From an uncultured Alphaproteobacteria bacterium (GTDB lineage: Bacteria > Pseudomonadota > Alphaproteobacteria > Rs-D84), in contig CAMZDE010000013.1 in assembly GCA_947305255.1 (NCBI GenBank), positions 1 through 23,611 of the forward strand: a DNA stretch of 23,611 nt, given 5' to 3'. Under the pieces are notes generated by a model, which worked only from the letters and a program-made list of their open reading frames with translations, had not been told where the DNA came from and ran no database searches. The stretch's first letter is position 1. Every line of letters begins with the position of its first letter. This document shows, piece after piece, positions 13,644-23,038 of the stretch. The position numbers and the translations under genes are program-made.

Positions 13644-14723
13644 ATGGGATTTAATTGTGGGATTGTTGGACTTCCAAATGTTGGGAAATCTACATTGTTT
13701 AATGCGTTGACACAAAGCGCGGCCGCAGATGCGCAAAATTATCCGTTTTGTACGATTGAACCGAATACTGGGCGTGTGGTTGTACCTGATAAAACATTAC
13801 ATAATCTGGCAAAAACCGCTGGTGCGGAAAGAATTATACCAACACAACTTGAAATTGTTGATATTGCCGGTTTGGTCAAAGGTGCATCAACTGGCGAAGG
13901 TTTAGGTAATAAATTTTTATCAAATATTCTGGAAACAGACGCGATAATTCACGTTGTCCGTTGTTTTGAAAACGATGATATAGTTCACGTAAACGGCCGT
14001 ATTGATCCACTATCAGATATTGAAACAATTGAAACAGAATTAATGTTGGCCGATATGGAAAGTTTAGAAAATCAAATAAAAAAACTTGAAAAGAAAGTTC
14101 ACGGCCAAGATAAAAACGCGGCAAAATTGTTGGCTGATGCAATTGCTATTAAATCTGGACTTGAAAAATCGATACCGGCACGCGACCAAGATGTTGATGC
14201 ATCACCATTTAATTTATTAACGAAAAAGCCGGTAATTTACGTGTGTAATGTCGAAGAATCGGCCGCGGCAAATGGTAATAAATATTCTGATATGGTGCGT
14301 GAAAAATATGGTGACAAAGCGCCTGTATTAATAATTTCATCAAAAATAGAAATGGAAATCGCACAAATTGTTGACCCAGAAGAACGCCAAATGTTTTTAA
14401 CCGAACTGGGGTTAAACGAATCAGGTCTGGAACGTGTTATACATACCGGATATGACACATTAGGTTTGCAAACATTTTATACTGTGGGGCCAAAGGAAGC
14501 GCACGCATGGACAATAACTAAGGGTATGACCGCGCCTCAGGCTGCTGGTAAAATTCATACTGATTTTGAACGTGGATTTATACGTGCTGAAATCATTTCA
14601 CCATCTGATTATTTACAATATGGTGGCGAAGTTGCGGTTAAAGAGGCTGGTAAAATGAGATTAGTTGGCAAAGAATATGTTATGCAAGAAGGCGATATAT
14701 GTCATTTCTTGTTTAATGTGTAA
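13644..14723 (+). CDS. ychF: Redox-regulated ATPase YchF (Obg-related P-loop protein)
   Basis: 359 residues, standard for YchF/OLA1. The G1 motif is GLPNVGKST at 9-17, then NYPFCTIEPN, the G3-like DIAGLVKGASTGEGLGN, and VCNVEE in place of the usual N-K-x-D, a family hallmark that gives ATP preference. A helical coiled insert lies at about 130-170. The C-terminal TGS domain includes WTITKGMTAPQAAGKIHTDFERGFIRAE. YchF binds ribosomes and affects translation and oxidative stress responses in the cytoplasm. It is divergent from the sufD-like gene (73 bases apart) and ends in a strong terminator. Confidence 0.97.
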   Translation: MGFNCGIVGLPNVGKSTLFNALTQSAAADAQNYPFCTIEPNTGRVVVPDKTLHNLAKTAGAERIIPTQLEIVDIAGLVKGASTGEGLGNKFLSNILETDAIIHVVRCFENDDIVHVNGRIDPLSDIETIETELMLADMESLENQIKKLEKKVHGQDKNAAKLLADAIAIKSGLEKSIPARDQDVDASPFNLLTKKPVIYVCNVEESAAANGNKYSDMVREKYGDKAPVLIISSKIEMEIAQIVDPEERQMFLTELGLNESGLERVIHTGYDTLGLQTFYTVGPKEAHAWTITKGMTAPQAAGKIHTDFERGFIRAEIISPSDYLQYGGEVAVKEAGKMRLVGKEYVMQEGDICHFLFNV

Positions 14724-14740
14724 AAAATATTAAAATTTTT

Positions 14741-14769
14741 AGAAAAGGCCGGTAAAACCGGTTTTTTCT
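14741..14769 (+). terminator. Intrinsic terminator of ychF
   Basis: A 13-bp stem (AGAAAAGGCCGGT with ACCGGTTTTTTCT, two G-T pairs) and an AAA loop, followed by T-rich sequence. Its left arm carries GAAAAGGCCGGTAA (14742-14755), found in inverted form at 14804-14817 in copy A of the palindromic element. Confidence 0.8.
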
Positions 14770-14804
14770 TATATTTTTTGTTTTTTTATAAAAAAATTAA
14801 AAAT

Positions 14805-14843
14805 TACCGGCCTTTTCGAACTTTTTTATCAAAAAAGCCGGTA
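14805..14843 (-). repeat. Copy A of the 39-bp palindromic element, acting as the dnaG terminator
   Basis: TACCGGC (14805-14811) pairs with GCCGGTA (14837-14843), with an inner CTTTTTT-ATC-AAAAAA hairpin and a bulge. On the minus strand it comes 2 bases after the dnaG stop and is followed by ATTTTTAATTTTTTT, so it can end the mreC-dnaG operon. It matches copy B in the sufD-like gene at 34 of 39 positions. Confidence 0.7.
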
Positions 14844-14845
14844 TT

Positions 14846-16474
14846 TTATTTATTATTTATATCTAATAATAATTCTAATTTTTCGTTGGCATCGGATATT
14901 TTGTTATCGATTTCTGATATTGATTCTTTGCAATCGATATTATTTTTTAATGCGTTTGATATAATTTCTTGTTTTTCAAGATTTAATTTTTCAACATATT
15001 TTCGCAATTTATATGACACAATGAATTTTTCAGCCGCGTCTAAACTTAAATCCGTATCCGGCACATTTTCATCATCAAAAGATATATTTAACGACGTCAG
15101 AAAATCCAGATATTTTTCAGAAATCATAGGATATTTTTGAACGATTGATTTTATAATATTTATCGGCATTATATCTGTATCTGGTAATTCAATTGTTGGT
15201 TTATATTCAGTCTTTTTCCATTTATGCCATTGATTAAATTTACGTTGATTAAATTCTTGTTCAATTTCATTTTGGAAAATTTTATCGCTGATTTTTGATA
15301 TACAATCTTTCAAATATTTTTCAGCACTCGTCCGCCCCCCAGGTGTATTTATTAAATAGTTTTTATTAACAACATTCCATAAAAAATCAATCAAAGGTGT
15401 GGCGTCATCGATGATTTTACGCATCGCGCTTTCGCCATGTGTTTTTAATATTTCATCTGGGTCTTTGCCACCCGTCACAAACGCAAATTTTATATCACTG
15501 GTTTCACGTAAAAATGGCAGAACCAGCGTCGCGGCCCGTATAGCGGCTTTTTGTCCGGCGTTATCACCATCAAAACAAAACACAATATTACGATTTGATT
15601 TACATAAGATTGCAATATGATCTTCGGTTAATGCGGTCCCTAATGGTGCCACAGTTTCAGGAAAACCATGGTTTTGCATTTGGATTGCGTCAATTTGACC
15701 TTCTACAATAATGCTGCGATTATTACGATGAATACTTTCACGTGCAAAATTGAATCCAAATATAGTTTGACGTTTATGGAATAATTCTGTATCAGTTGTG
15801 TTGATATATTTTGGTTCTGACCCGTCCAAAGAACGTCCTGAAAAAGCAACAATTTGACCGTGTGCATTAAATATAGGAAACATTAATTTATCACGGAAAA
15901 AATCGTATGGACCACGGTCACCAACGCGTACAAGGCCTGTGGCAATTAATTTATCGATTTTTATATTTGAAAAATGTGATGCGATAACATTACCACGTGG
16001 TGCATAACCAATGCGATATTTTTTTATCATTTCATCACTAAACCCGCGATTTTTTATATAATCCAAAGCCACACGACCAGATTCGCCATATAATAAATTT
16101 TGATAAATTTCAGCCGCCTTCTCAGTTATTTTTACATAAGTTTCTTCTGCTTCGATTTGTTGTTGTGTTTTTTGTCTGAATTCAGGCATTTTTAATCCAG
16201 CCATATCGGCTAATTCTTTAATAGCTTCTTTGAATTCCAAATTTTCAGATTTCATCACAAACGAAATAATATCGCCGTGTTCACCACAACCAAAACAGTG
16301 ATAAAAACCTTTGTCTTCATTAACCGAAAAAGACGGTGTTTTTTCATTATGAAACGGACAACATCCCCAATAATTTTGACCTTTCTTAACCAGCGGTACA
16401 CGCCGGTTTATAACGTCTATGATAGATAAACGTTGTCTTAATTCATCGGTAAAAGAATTATCATATTTCGACAA
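14846..16474 (-). CDS. dnaG: DNA primase DnaG
   Basis: 542 residues. The N-terminal CHC2 zinc domain has CCPFHNEKTPSFSV with Cys39 and His42 and YHCFGCGEHGD with Cys60 and Cys63. The RNA-polymerase core has the RFRD-MFPI-like region (FFRDKLMFPIFN). Toprim motifs are IIVEGQIDAIQM and VFCFDGDNAGQKAA. The C-terminal helicase-binding part is a charged helical region of about 120 residues, shorter and less conserved than in E. coli (581). It makes RNA primers at the replication fork with DnaB. The start codon directly follows the topA stop (no gap), so it is the last gene of a six-gene operon. The usual partner rpoD does not follow; the unit ends at the element described at 14805. Confidence 0.96.
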   Translation of the reverse strand: MSKYDNSFTDELRQRLSIIDVINRRVPLVKKGQNYWGCCPFHNEKTPSFSVNEDKGFYHCFGCGEHGDIISFVMKSENLEFKEAIKELADMAGLKMPEFRQKTQQQIEAEETYVKITEKAAEIYQNLLYGESGRVALDYIKNRGFSDEMIKKYRIGYAPRGNVIASHFSNIKIDKLIATGLVRVGDRGPYDFFRDKLMFPIFNAHGQIVAFSGRSLDGSEPKYINTTDTELFHKRQTIFGFNFARESIHRNNRSIIVEGQIDAIQMQNHGFPETVAPLGTALTEDHIAILCKSNRNIVFCFDGDNAGQKAAIRAATLVLPFLRETSDIKFAFVTGGKDPDEILKTHGESAMRKIIDDATPLIDFLWNVVNKNYLINTPGGRTSAEKYLKDCISKISDKIFQNEIEQEFNQRKFNQWHKWKKTEYKPTIELPDTDIMPINIIKSIVQKYPMISEKYLDFLTSLNISFDDENVPDTDLSLDAAEKFIVSYKLRKYVEKLNLEKQEIISNALKNNIDCKESISEIDNKISDANEKLELLLDINNK

Positions 16475-18715
16475 TTATTTTGCCTTTCTCACAAATGTTT
16501 TTTTGCTGTTTATCAAATCAATAGCTGTTTCCAGACTTGGTTGTTCTTTGACTGAAACATTCACACGATTAGATGACAAATACGGCCCATAACGTCCATC
16601 AGGATAATAATAAATCGCTTTATCTGTTTTTGGATTTTTGCCCAAAATAATAGGTTCGACTTTCTTTTTTTCACCACTTAATAATTCGCGTGCAATATCC
16701 AAAGTAATCGTATCAAAATTATATTTTTTAGCAGATACGTTTTTCGTTCCGTTTGTGACATATGGCCCAAATTTTCCAATTTTGAAAACGATATTTTCCC
16801 CAAGATCTTTTTCTTTTGATGTGTTATTTTCAGGCACATTTTCATCGTTAACATCTGGAATATCACCTGATAATTTCATAGTAAATCCACATTTTGGATA
16901 ATTACTGCAACCAATGAACGCCCCAAATTTAGACAATTTTATACCTAATTTTCCGCCACATTTTGGACATTTATTATCATTATTTTGGAATAAATGATTA
17001 TGCATAAATTCATTAATTTTTTCGATTATATCTGCTGTTTTTATATCACGCACAGATTCAATAGTTTCATTTGTTGGTGTCCAAAATGATTTTAATGATG
17101 ACAATTTATCACGCTTTCCATTTGACACGTCGTCCAAAGTATCTTCTGTTTTTGCAGTGAAATTTACGTCAACCAAATCATGAAAATAATTTGATAAATA
17201 AGATACCAAAACCCAACCAGCAACCGTCGGATGAAATCTATGTTGTTTATCTTGGTCAACATATTTTCTATCAACAATAGTTGACATAATCGTTGCATAC
17301 GTTGATGGACGCCCGATACCCAATTCTTCAAGTTTTTTAACCAATGACGCTTCGGTAAATCTGGCAGGCGGCATAGTAAAGTGTTGTTCAGATATTAATT
17401 CTTTGATTTCAATTTCATCATTTATATTTAATTGTGGTAATTTTGTTTCACCTTGTTCTTTTTCATCATCACTGTCTTCGATATAAACTTTCATAAATCC
17501 ATCAAATGTACGTGTTGTCCCGACACAATGGAATATAGCATTTTTAACATCGATATCGACAGACACAGAATCAAATAACGCGTTTGACATTTGGCATGCG
17601 ATTGTGCGTTTCCATATTAAATTATATAATTTTAATTCGTCGCCTGATAAATCTGTTTTTTGTGATATAAAATGAGTTGGACGAATTGCTTCGTGTGCTT
17701 CTTGGGCGTTTTTAGATTTAGTCACATATATATTTGCAGATTTTGGAACAAAATTATTTCCATATTCTTTGGTTATATATTCGCGAATTTCTGTGACGGC
17801 TTCATTAGATAAATTCGTAGCGTCAGTTCGCATATATGTAATAAATCCAGATTCATATAATTTCTGCGCGGTTGCCATAGTGCGCTTTGATGAAAAACCG
17901 AGTTTGCGCGCAGCCTCTTGTTGTAATGTAGATGTTGTGAACGGCGCAGATGCATGACGTTGAACCTGCTTTTTTTCGATGTCACAAATATGACCCACGG
18001 CTGGTGTTTTAATAGTTGATACAATTTCATCAACCATATTTTTATTTTCCAGTGTTAATTTATCGATTTTTTTGCCGTTAAATTTAATCAGATTTGCATC
18101 AAATTCATTTTTTTGAACACCGCATTTTGCAGCCACAGACCAATATTCAACAGGTTTGAATTGTTCTATTTCTTTTTCACGTTCAACAACCAATTTAACC
18201 GCGACACTTTGTACACGTCCCGCAGATTTTCCAAGGTTGCGTCGCCAAAGAAGTGGTGAAATTCCAAACCCGATTAAATAATCTAATATTCTGCGAACTA
18301 AATAAGCATCGACTAAATTATTATCAATTTCACGTGGATTTTTTAATGCCGCCAATATTGCGTTTTTCGTAATTTCATGGAAAGCCACACGATACACCGG
18401 TTTGCCTTTTAATAAATTACGCGCATTCAAAATATCGTTGATATGCCATGCAATTGCTTCACCTTCACGGTCCGGATCGGACGCCAGATATACTGCATCG
18501 GCCTTTTTTAATTCATCTGTAATAATTTTTAATTGTTTTTCTTTGCCAGGCATAATTTGCCATTTGGGTTCGAAATCTTTTTGTATATCAACACTGCCGC
18601 TTTCAGGGACTAAATCACGCACATGACCAACCGACGCAACAACACGCCATCCGTTCCCCAGATATTTTTCAATAGTTTTTGCCTTTGATGGAGATTCTAC
18701 GATTAAAAGATTCAT
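16475..18715 (-). CDS. topA: DNA topoisomerase I (type IA)
   Basis: 746 residues. The Toprim domain starts at residue 1 (NLLIVESPSKAKTIEKYL, catalytic Glu7) with the acidic DPDREGEAIAWH motif (Asp80, Asp82, Glu84). The active-site tyrosine is Tyr294 in GFITYMRTDAT, with Arg296 beside it. Near the C-terminus there is one four-cysteine zinc finger (CPKCGG and GCSNYPKC), followed by two FG-x-Y-type DNA-binding repeats (KIGKFGPYVTNG and YPDGRYGPYLSSN) and a basic tail, the layout usual for alphaproteobacteria. It relaxes negative supercoils. It lies 3 bases after rodA and abuts dnaG; in many alphaproteobacteria topA is near dprA or rnr instead. Confidence 0.97.
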   Translation of the reverse strand: MNLLIVESPSKAKTIEKYLGNGWRVVASVGHVRDLVPESGSVDIQKDFEPKWQIMPGKEKQLKIITDELKKADAVYLASDPDREGEAIAWHINDILNARNLLKGKPVYRVAFHEITKNAILAALKNPREIDNNLVDAYLVRRILDYLIGFGISPLLWRRNLGKSAGRVQSVAVKLVVEREKEIEQFKPVEYWSVAAKCGVQKNEFDANLIKFNGKKIDKLTLENKNMVDEIVSTIKTPAVGHICDIEKKQVQRHASAPFTTSTLQQEAARKLGFSSKRTMATAQKLYESGFITYMRTDATNLSNEAVTEIREYITKEYGNNFVPKSANIYVTKSKNAQEAHEAIRPTHFISQKTDLSGDELKLYNLIWKRTIACQMSNALFDSVSVDIDVKNAIFHCVGTTRTFDGFMKVYIEDSDDEKEQGETKLPQLNINDEIEIKELISEQHFTMPPARFTEASLVKKLEELGIGRPSTYATIMSTIVDRKYVDQDKQHRFHPTVAGWVLVSYLSNYFHDLVDVNFTAKTEDTLDDVSNGKRDKLSSLKSFWTPTNETIESVRDIKTADIIEKINEFMHNHLFQNNDNKCPKCGGKLGIKLSKFGAFIGCSNYPKCGFTMKLSGDIPDVNDENVPENNTSKEKDLGENIVFKIGKFGPYVTNGTKNVSAKKYNFDTITLDIARELLSGEKKKVEPIILGKNPKTDKAIYYYPDGRYGPYLSSNRVNVSVKEQPSLETAIDLINSKKTFVRKAK

Positions 18716-18718
18716 GTT

Positions 18719-19864
18719 TCAAAACCCCTTAGATGATAATTGTTGATCTTTGTGGATATGCGCATTTTGACACAAACCGAACCCAAACAGAAGTGATATC
18801 AAACTGCTGCCACCAAAAGACATCAATGGTAATGGAACCCCAACCGTCGGCATCAGCCCCAACACCATAGAGATATTTATAGAGTAATAAATGAAAAAGT
18901 TCAACATAAAACCAAAACAGACCAATTGTCCAAACCGATTTCGGCACGTTTTTGCACACCAAAACAACGCCACGACAATGAATGTATACAAAGTTAACAA
19001 AACAAATGCCCCGATAAAGCCAAATTCTTCGCCCAACATTGTGAATATAAAATCAGTATGCTTTTCAGGTAAAAATGATTGTTGCGCTTGGGATCCAGAT
19101 AAATATCCTTTGCCAATAATGCCGCCGCTGCCGAACGCAATTTTCGCCTGATTGATTTGATATCCGGCACCACGTGAATCAGATTCAGGATTCAAAAAAG
19201 TTATAATTCTGTTTCTTTGATAATCATGCATCGCGCCATACCAAACAACCGGCGCAGAAATAACCGCCAAAACCCCAGCGATAACAAACCATTTTTTATT
19301 TGCACCAACAATGTAAAACATACCCAATGTTATTAATGCCAATGAAATTCCGGTCCCTAAATCAGGTTGTGCGCAAATCAATAAAAACGGCAGCAACAAC
19401 ATTGCAATAGGAATTAAATAATTTTTAAATTGTGTTAATTCCACACTGTTTTTCCATGCGAAATAGCGCGCCAATGCCAATACGAGTGCGATTTTAATAA
19501 ATTCAGATGGTTGAATATTTACGCCACCAATTGATAACCATCTTTGAGCACCCATACCAACATCGCCGACAAAAGTGACCAATACTATTAAAATCAATGC
19601 GATTGCATAGATTACATAGGCGGATTTTATCCATGTCTTGATATTTGAAAACGAAACAAAAAAGAATATAACAAACCCAAACAGAATCTTTAAAAATTGT
19701 GAGAAAGCAAACGGTGTCCATGACCCGCCACCCGCCGAAAACAAAACAATCAAAGATATAGACAACACGGTACACATTGGAATAAATAACGCTAATGAAA
19801 ACCGTGACAGTTTTTCACCAAACGTCATCATATTTGCATTTGAAACACGTGTTGTTGTTGTCAT
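18719..19864 (-). CDS. rodA: Peptidoglycan glycosyltransferase / rod-shape protein RodA (SEDS family)
   Basis: A 381-residue polytopic inner-membrane protein with about ten helices. SEDS marks are QRWLSIGGVNIQPSEFIKIALVLALARYF (given here only as landmarks around residues 107-135), HTDFIFTMLGEEFGFIGA, and GLMPTVGVPLPLMSFGGSSL near the C-terminus. RodA polymerises lipid II with its partner PBP2 during lateral wall growth. The mrdA gene ends 1 base upstream. The N-terminus has a run of four threonines after Met, with an in-frame Met at residue 12 as a possible later start. Confidence 0.95.
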   Translation of the reverse strand: MTTTTRVSNANMMTFGEKLSRFSLALFIPMCTVLSISLIVLFSAGGGSWTPFAFSQFLKILFGFVIFFFVSFSNIKTWIKSAYVIYAIALILIVLVTFVGDVGMGAQRWLSIGGVNIQPSEFIKIALVLALARYFAWKNSVELTQFKNYLIPIAMLLLPFLLICAQPDLGTGISLALITLGMFYIVGANKKWFVIAGVLAVISAPVVWYGAMHDYQRNRIITFLNPESDSRGAGYQINQAKIAFGSGGIIGKGYLSGSQAQQSFLPEKHTDFIFTMLGEEFGFIGAFVLLTLYTFIVVALFWCAKTCRNRFGQLVCFGFMLNFFIYYSINISMVLGLMPTVGVPLPLMSFGGSSLISLLFGFGLCQNAHIHKDQQLSSKGF

Positions 19865-19865
19865 T

Positions 19866-21632
19866 TTATTTTAATAATTCCTTCATAATATTTGCAGTTG
19901 CACGTGCCGCAGGCCCACTGCCCCCCGCATGTTCCATAATCACGCATACGGCGTATTTTGGGGCGTTCGTCGGTGCATACCCAACAAATAATCCGTGATT
20001 TCGCAGGTTCCATTTTAATTGGTCATTTGTTAAAACGCCGCTTTCGCGTTCTGCTTTTGAAATACTGCGCACTTGGGACGTTCCGGTTTTTCCACCCATC
20101 TTTTTGCCGTCGACATTTATCGCGCTGCCCGATGCTGTGCCGCCTTTTTTTGTGACTTCTTCAAGTCCGTTTAACACCAATTTCAGATTTTTTTCTTGGA
20201 TACCTAATTTTTTGAATTTTGGCGGATTTTCACTGTATACAAGGTGCGGAACAATTTCTTTATTAGATGCAACGCGCGCCATCATCACTGCCAATTGCAG
20301 ACAGTTAGTCAGAATAAATCCTTGGCCAATGCCTGAAATAATAGTGTCACCGTGAACCCATGGTGCGCCAACATTTCTTTCTTTCCACCGTCTGTCTGGG
20401 ATAATCCCAGTCATTTCATGTGCCAACACATCGTCCATATATTTCTGGTTTAATCCTAACCTTAATGCCATTTGTTTAATTGCGTCAATTCCGATGCGTA
20501 ATGCGACCTGATAAAAATAAATATCGCAAGAATGTTTTAACGCGCCAATCAAATCAACGTATCCATGTCCGTGTTTTTCCCAACAATGGTATTTATGATT
20601 TCCATATTCCCAAAACCCAGGGCAAAATATCTTTTCATTCGGTGTTATTGCGCCACTTTCCAAAGCGGCCAACGCAACAACGATTTTGAATGTAGACCCT
20701 GGGGGATATAAACCTTCAATAGTTTTATTCATAAACGGTTTTGCGACATCGTCTAATAACGAAGCAATATATTCTTCACTATCGTCTGTTTTGAAATTGT
20801 TTGGATCAAAACTGGGGGTCGAAGCCATCGCCAATATCGCGCCATTTTCAATATCAATAACAACACCACAACCCGCGCGGTTCATCGCCAAAGAATCATA
20901 CAATGTTTTTTGAACATTTTCACGAATAGTTGTTCTTATATTACCCCCAGATATCGGCGGAACATATTGCGCTTTGTCTTCACCAGTCACGCGCCCCACA
21001 GCGTTTGTTATCAAAACAGTTTGCCCCATTTGACCGCAAATATCATCATTGAATCTTTTTTCTAACCCGTTTATACCTGTCGTGAAAAACGGTGCATTCG
21101 GAACAGGCTTTTTGGGTGCGCCAACATATCCAAAAACCTGCGCCCCCGCAGGTCCCATTTCATATACACGTGAAAACCCAGTGCTGATATGAATCCCAGG
21201 GATGTTTTTTGCAGATAATTTTGCCAACGTATTCCAATTTGAATTTTCGGTCACCAATACCGGTTGAAAAGCCTTTTGTTTTTTTATATCACGCCAAATT
21301 CTGTCCACTGTCTTTTTGCGAAGATTCAAATTAGTTGCGACCTGATTAACCAGATTTTCAATATCATTTGATTCTTCGGGAATGATGTATACACGGTAAA
21401 TCGGGGCATCACGCGAAATGACAGTGCCTGAATCTGTTAAAATATCACCGCGTTGTGGTAATATAGCCTGAATTCTGAAAATATTATTTTCACTTTTTTT
21501 TGAATAATCTTTGTATTCAAAAACCTGCATTTGTAACATACGTAAAACCAATACAGAAGTCAACACTACACCGCCTGTTAAAAACAGTGCGCTGCGTCGG
21601 TCAAATGTGCGTGATACTTCTGTATCTATCAT
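19866..21632 (-). CDS. mrdA: Penicillin-binding protein 2 (elongasome transpeptidase)
   Basis: 588 residues from the ATG at 21632, which overlaps the mreD stop as ATGA; 26 further upstream codons are open but lie inside mreD and look unlike a PBP2 N-terminus. One membrane anchor (about 15-33) is followed by the dimerisation domain (ILPQRGDILTDSG) and the transpeptidase domain with Ser313-x-x-Lys316 (STFK), Ser368-Cys-Asp370 (SxN position, here SCD) and Lys515-Thr-Gly517. HDxxH-like residues HKYHCWEKHGHG precede the SCD motif, as in class 2 PBPs of Gram-negatives. PBP2 crosslinks the side wall with RodA and MreBCD. Confidence 0.95.
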   Translation of the reverse strand: MIDTEVSRTFDRRSALFLTGGVVLTSVLVLRMLQMQVFEYKDYSKKSENNIFRIQAILPQRGDILTDSGTVISRDAPIYRVYIIPEESNDIENLVNQVATNLNLRKKTVDRIWRDIKKQKAFQPVLVTENSNWNTLAKLSAKNIPGIHISTGFSRVYEMGPAGAQVFGYVGAPKKPVPNAPFFTTGINGLEKRFNDDICGQMGQTVLITNAVGRVTGEDKAQYVPPISGGNIRTTIRENVQKTLYDSLAMNRAGCGVVIDIENGAILAMASTPSFDPNNFKTDDSEEYIASLLDDVAKPFMNKTIEGLYPPGSTFKIVVALAALESGAITPNEKIFCPGFWEYGNHKYHCWEKHGHGYVDLIGALKHSCDIYFYQVALRIGIDAIKQMALRLGLNQKYMDDVLAHEMTGIIPDRRWKERNVGAPWVHGDTIISGIGQGFILTNCLQLAVMMARVASNKEIVPHLVYSENPPKFKKLGIQEKNLKLVLNGLEEVTKKGGTASGSAINVDGKKMGGKTGTSQVRSISKAERESGVLTNDQLKWNLRNHGLFVGYAPTNAPKYAVCVIMEHAGGSGPAARATANIMKELLK

Positions 21633-22090
21633 ATTTTCGCCCTGCGTTCTAATAAATTGTCCAGAGATGTTATTGGAACATACAACACCGCCATCCAGAC
21701 AAAAAGCCAAATATTGTTCACTAAATTATTCCACGTTAAATTTGAAAACGTTAAAATAAAACATCCGCCCCCAATAAACAACATAAAAATATAAAGCGCA
21801 TTTTTTTCAACATTTTGTATTTCTATATAACTCTGGAATCCGTTTATAGCGTAAAAAATACAAAACATAGTTGTCCAAAACAGAGGCAAACCACATCTAT
21901 AATCTATTAAAAAACAAAACATTAAACCAAAAAGCGCAAACCAATTAATCGGTCGAACAAAACTATAATAAAATATAGGTATCAACGCCAATATTCCCGC
22001 AGGATTCCAGAAAGAAACAGACAATCGCCACAAAATCAAAGTGATTAAAAACGGCCAAGATTTTTTCAAAAAAAACAAAAATCTGTTCAT
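21629..22090 (-). CDS. mreD: Rod shape-determining protein MreD
   Basis: 153 residues, almost entirely hydrophobic, with about five membrane helices (W/F-rich, e.g. KKSWPFLITLILWRLSV at 9-25). MreD proteins are poorly conserved; the call rests on size, topology and position between mreC and mrdA. The start overlaps the mreC stop by one base (TAATG) and the TGA stop overlaps the mrdA ATG, so the three are translationally coupled. MreD connects MreC with the rest of the elongasome in the inner membrane. Confidence 0.88.
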   Translation of the reverse strand: MNRFLFFLKKSWPFLITLILWRLSVSFWNPAGILALIPIFYYSFVRPINWFALFGLMFCFLIDYRCGLPLFWTTMFCIFYAINGFQSYIEIQNVEKNALYIFMLFIGGGCFILTFSNLTWNNLVNNIWLFVWMAVLYVPITSLDNLLERRAKI

Positions 22091-22911
22091 TATTTGTATG
22101 AATCCATATTATTGTATTTTAATATCATTACGCGTGAATTTTGATTTGGACGTAAAACATCAACCTTCGTTTCATCAATCATTTCGCCAATATATATCCC
22201 AGACGGTAAAACACCGCTGATGTTGCTGGTTATGATTTTCAAACCCGCGCGACCAACAAATTGCGCGTCACTGAAAAAACCAACCGACGCGCCCGATTTC
22301 CCGTTTCCTTGTAAAAACCCAGAAACCCCCGATCCACCAACACGAACCGCGACATTGGAATCAGAATCAGTAATCGCACGAACACGACAAAATTGCGAAC
22401 CACAATCAATTATTGTCCCAACCAAACGATTATCAAATGAAATAACAACCATACCATGTTCTAATCCGGACTTTTTACCACGATTTACCAAGAAAGTATT
22501 CCGATGAAACACAGAATCGTCAAAAATAACATCTGCAATAACAGATTCATATGGTGACGCGCGTTTTACATTGATTTCGTGTTCTAATTTTTGGTTTTCT
22601 GTAATTGCAATATCGCATGCATATTTATTTGCCAGTGCCGCATCTAATTTTTTACGTAAATTTTCGTTTTCAGTTCGCAAATTTGATGTTTCACGTATCC
22701 AATCTGCACCATTTCCCAGCACACGCACCGGCCACGTTATAATATCCCCAACAACCGTCGCAATTGGTAAAACCACGTGTGCCAAACCATTCATAATGGC
22801 ATAATCGGGTTTAGCCACCATAATATATATGATAAACAATGGTACCGCCAACGCCGCCGCCGCCGATTTTATGATTTTAATCAGTTTATATGATAATTTA
22901 TCCTTGGTCAT
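22090..22911 (-). CDS. mreC: Rod shape-determining protein MreC
   Basis: 273 residues from the ATG at 22911 (MTKDKLSYK); a TTG 36 bases upstream is possible but neither start has a strong ribosome site. A single membrane anchor (about 21-42) is followed by a coiled coil (about 70-105, RETSNLRTENENLRKKLDAA) and a beta-rich periplasmic domain with HRNTFLVNRGKKSGLEHGMVV and AITDSDSNVAVRVGGSGVSGFLQG, both MreC hallmarks. It scaffolds the elongasome and activates PBP2. It is first in the operon mreC-mreD-mrdA-rodA-topA-dnaG and is divergent from rpmI. mreB is not adjacent in the visible direction. Confidence 0.95.
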   Translation of the reverse strand: MTKDKLSYKLIKIIKSAAAALAVPLFIIYIMVAKPDYAIMNGLAHVVLPIATVVGDIITWPVRVLGNGADWIRETSNLRTENENLRKKLDAALANKYACDIAITENQKLEHEINVKRASPYESVIADVIFDDSVFHRNTFLVNRGKKSGLEHGMVVISFDNRLVGTIIDCGSQFCRVRAITDSDSNVAVRVGGSGVSGFLQGNGKSGASVGFFSDAQFVGRAGLKIITSNISGVLPSGIYIGEMIDETKVDVLRPNQNSRVMILKYNNMDSYK

Positions 22912-22954
22912 GCAATTTACTTTAAACGCAAAATTTTGAATATTCAATAAAAAC

Positions 22955-22982
22955 TTGATTTTTCTTTTTTATGTGTCAAAAT
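22955..22982 (+). promoter_or_regulatory. Possible promoter of rpmI-rplT
   Basis: TTGATT (22955-22960), a 16-base spacer and CAAAAT (22977-22982). The -10 is a 4/6 match. It would give a leader of about 50 bases before rpmI. Confidence 0.35.
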
Positions 22983-22996
22983 ACAGACATCCGACA

Positions 22997-23011
22997 TGGC
23001 AGGCATTGCCA
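22997..23011 (+). promoter_or_regulatory. Small hairpin in the rpmI-rplT leader
   Basis: TGGCA (22997-23001) pairs with TGCCA (23007-23011) over a 5-base loop. It lies about 28 bases before the rpmI ATG. L20 represses its own operon in several bacteria through leader structures, so this might be part of such a site; the stem is short. Confidence 0.3.
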
Positions 23012-23038
23012 CGAGGAATCTAACAAAAAGGATAAAAA

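Noticed and set aside
17773..18033. Open frames on both strands inside topA, and similar ones inside rodA, mrdA and virB4
   Set aside because: They are out-of-frame shadows of well-identified genes with no independent start signals.
19866..21710. Longer PBP2 start at 21710
   Set aside because: The additional 26 residues overlap mreD and do not look like a PBP2 N-terminus; the ATGA overlap start at 21632 is the normal coupled arrangement.
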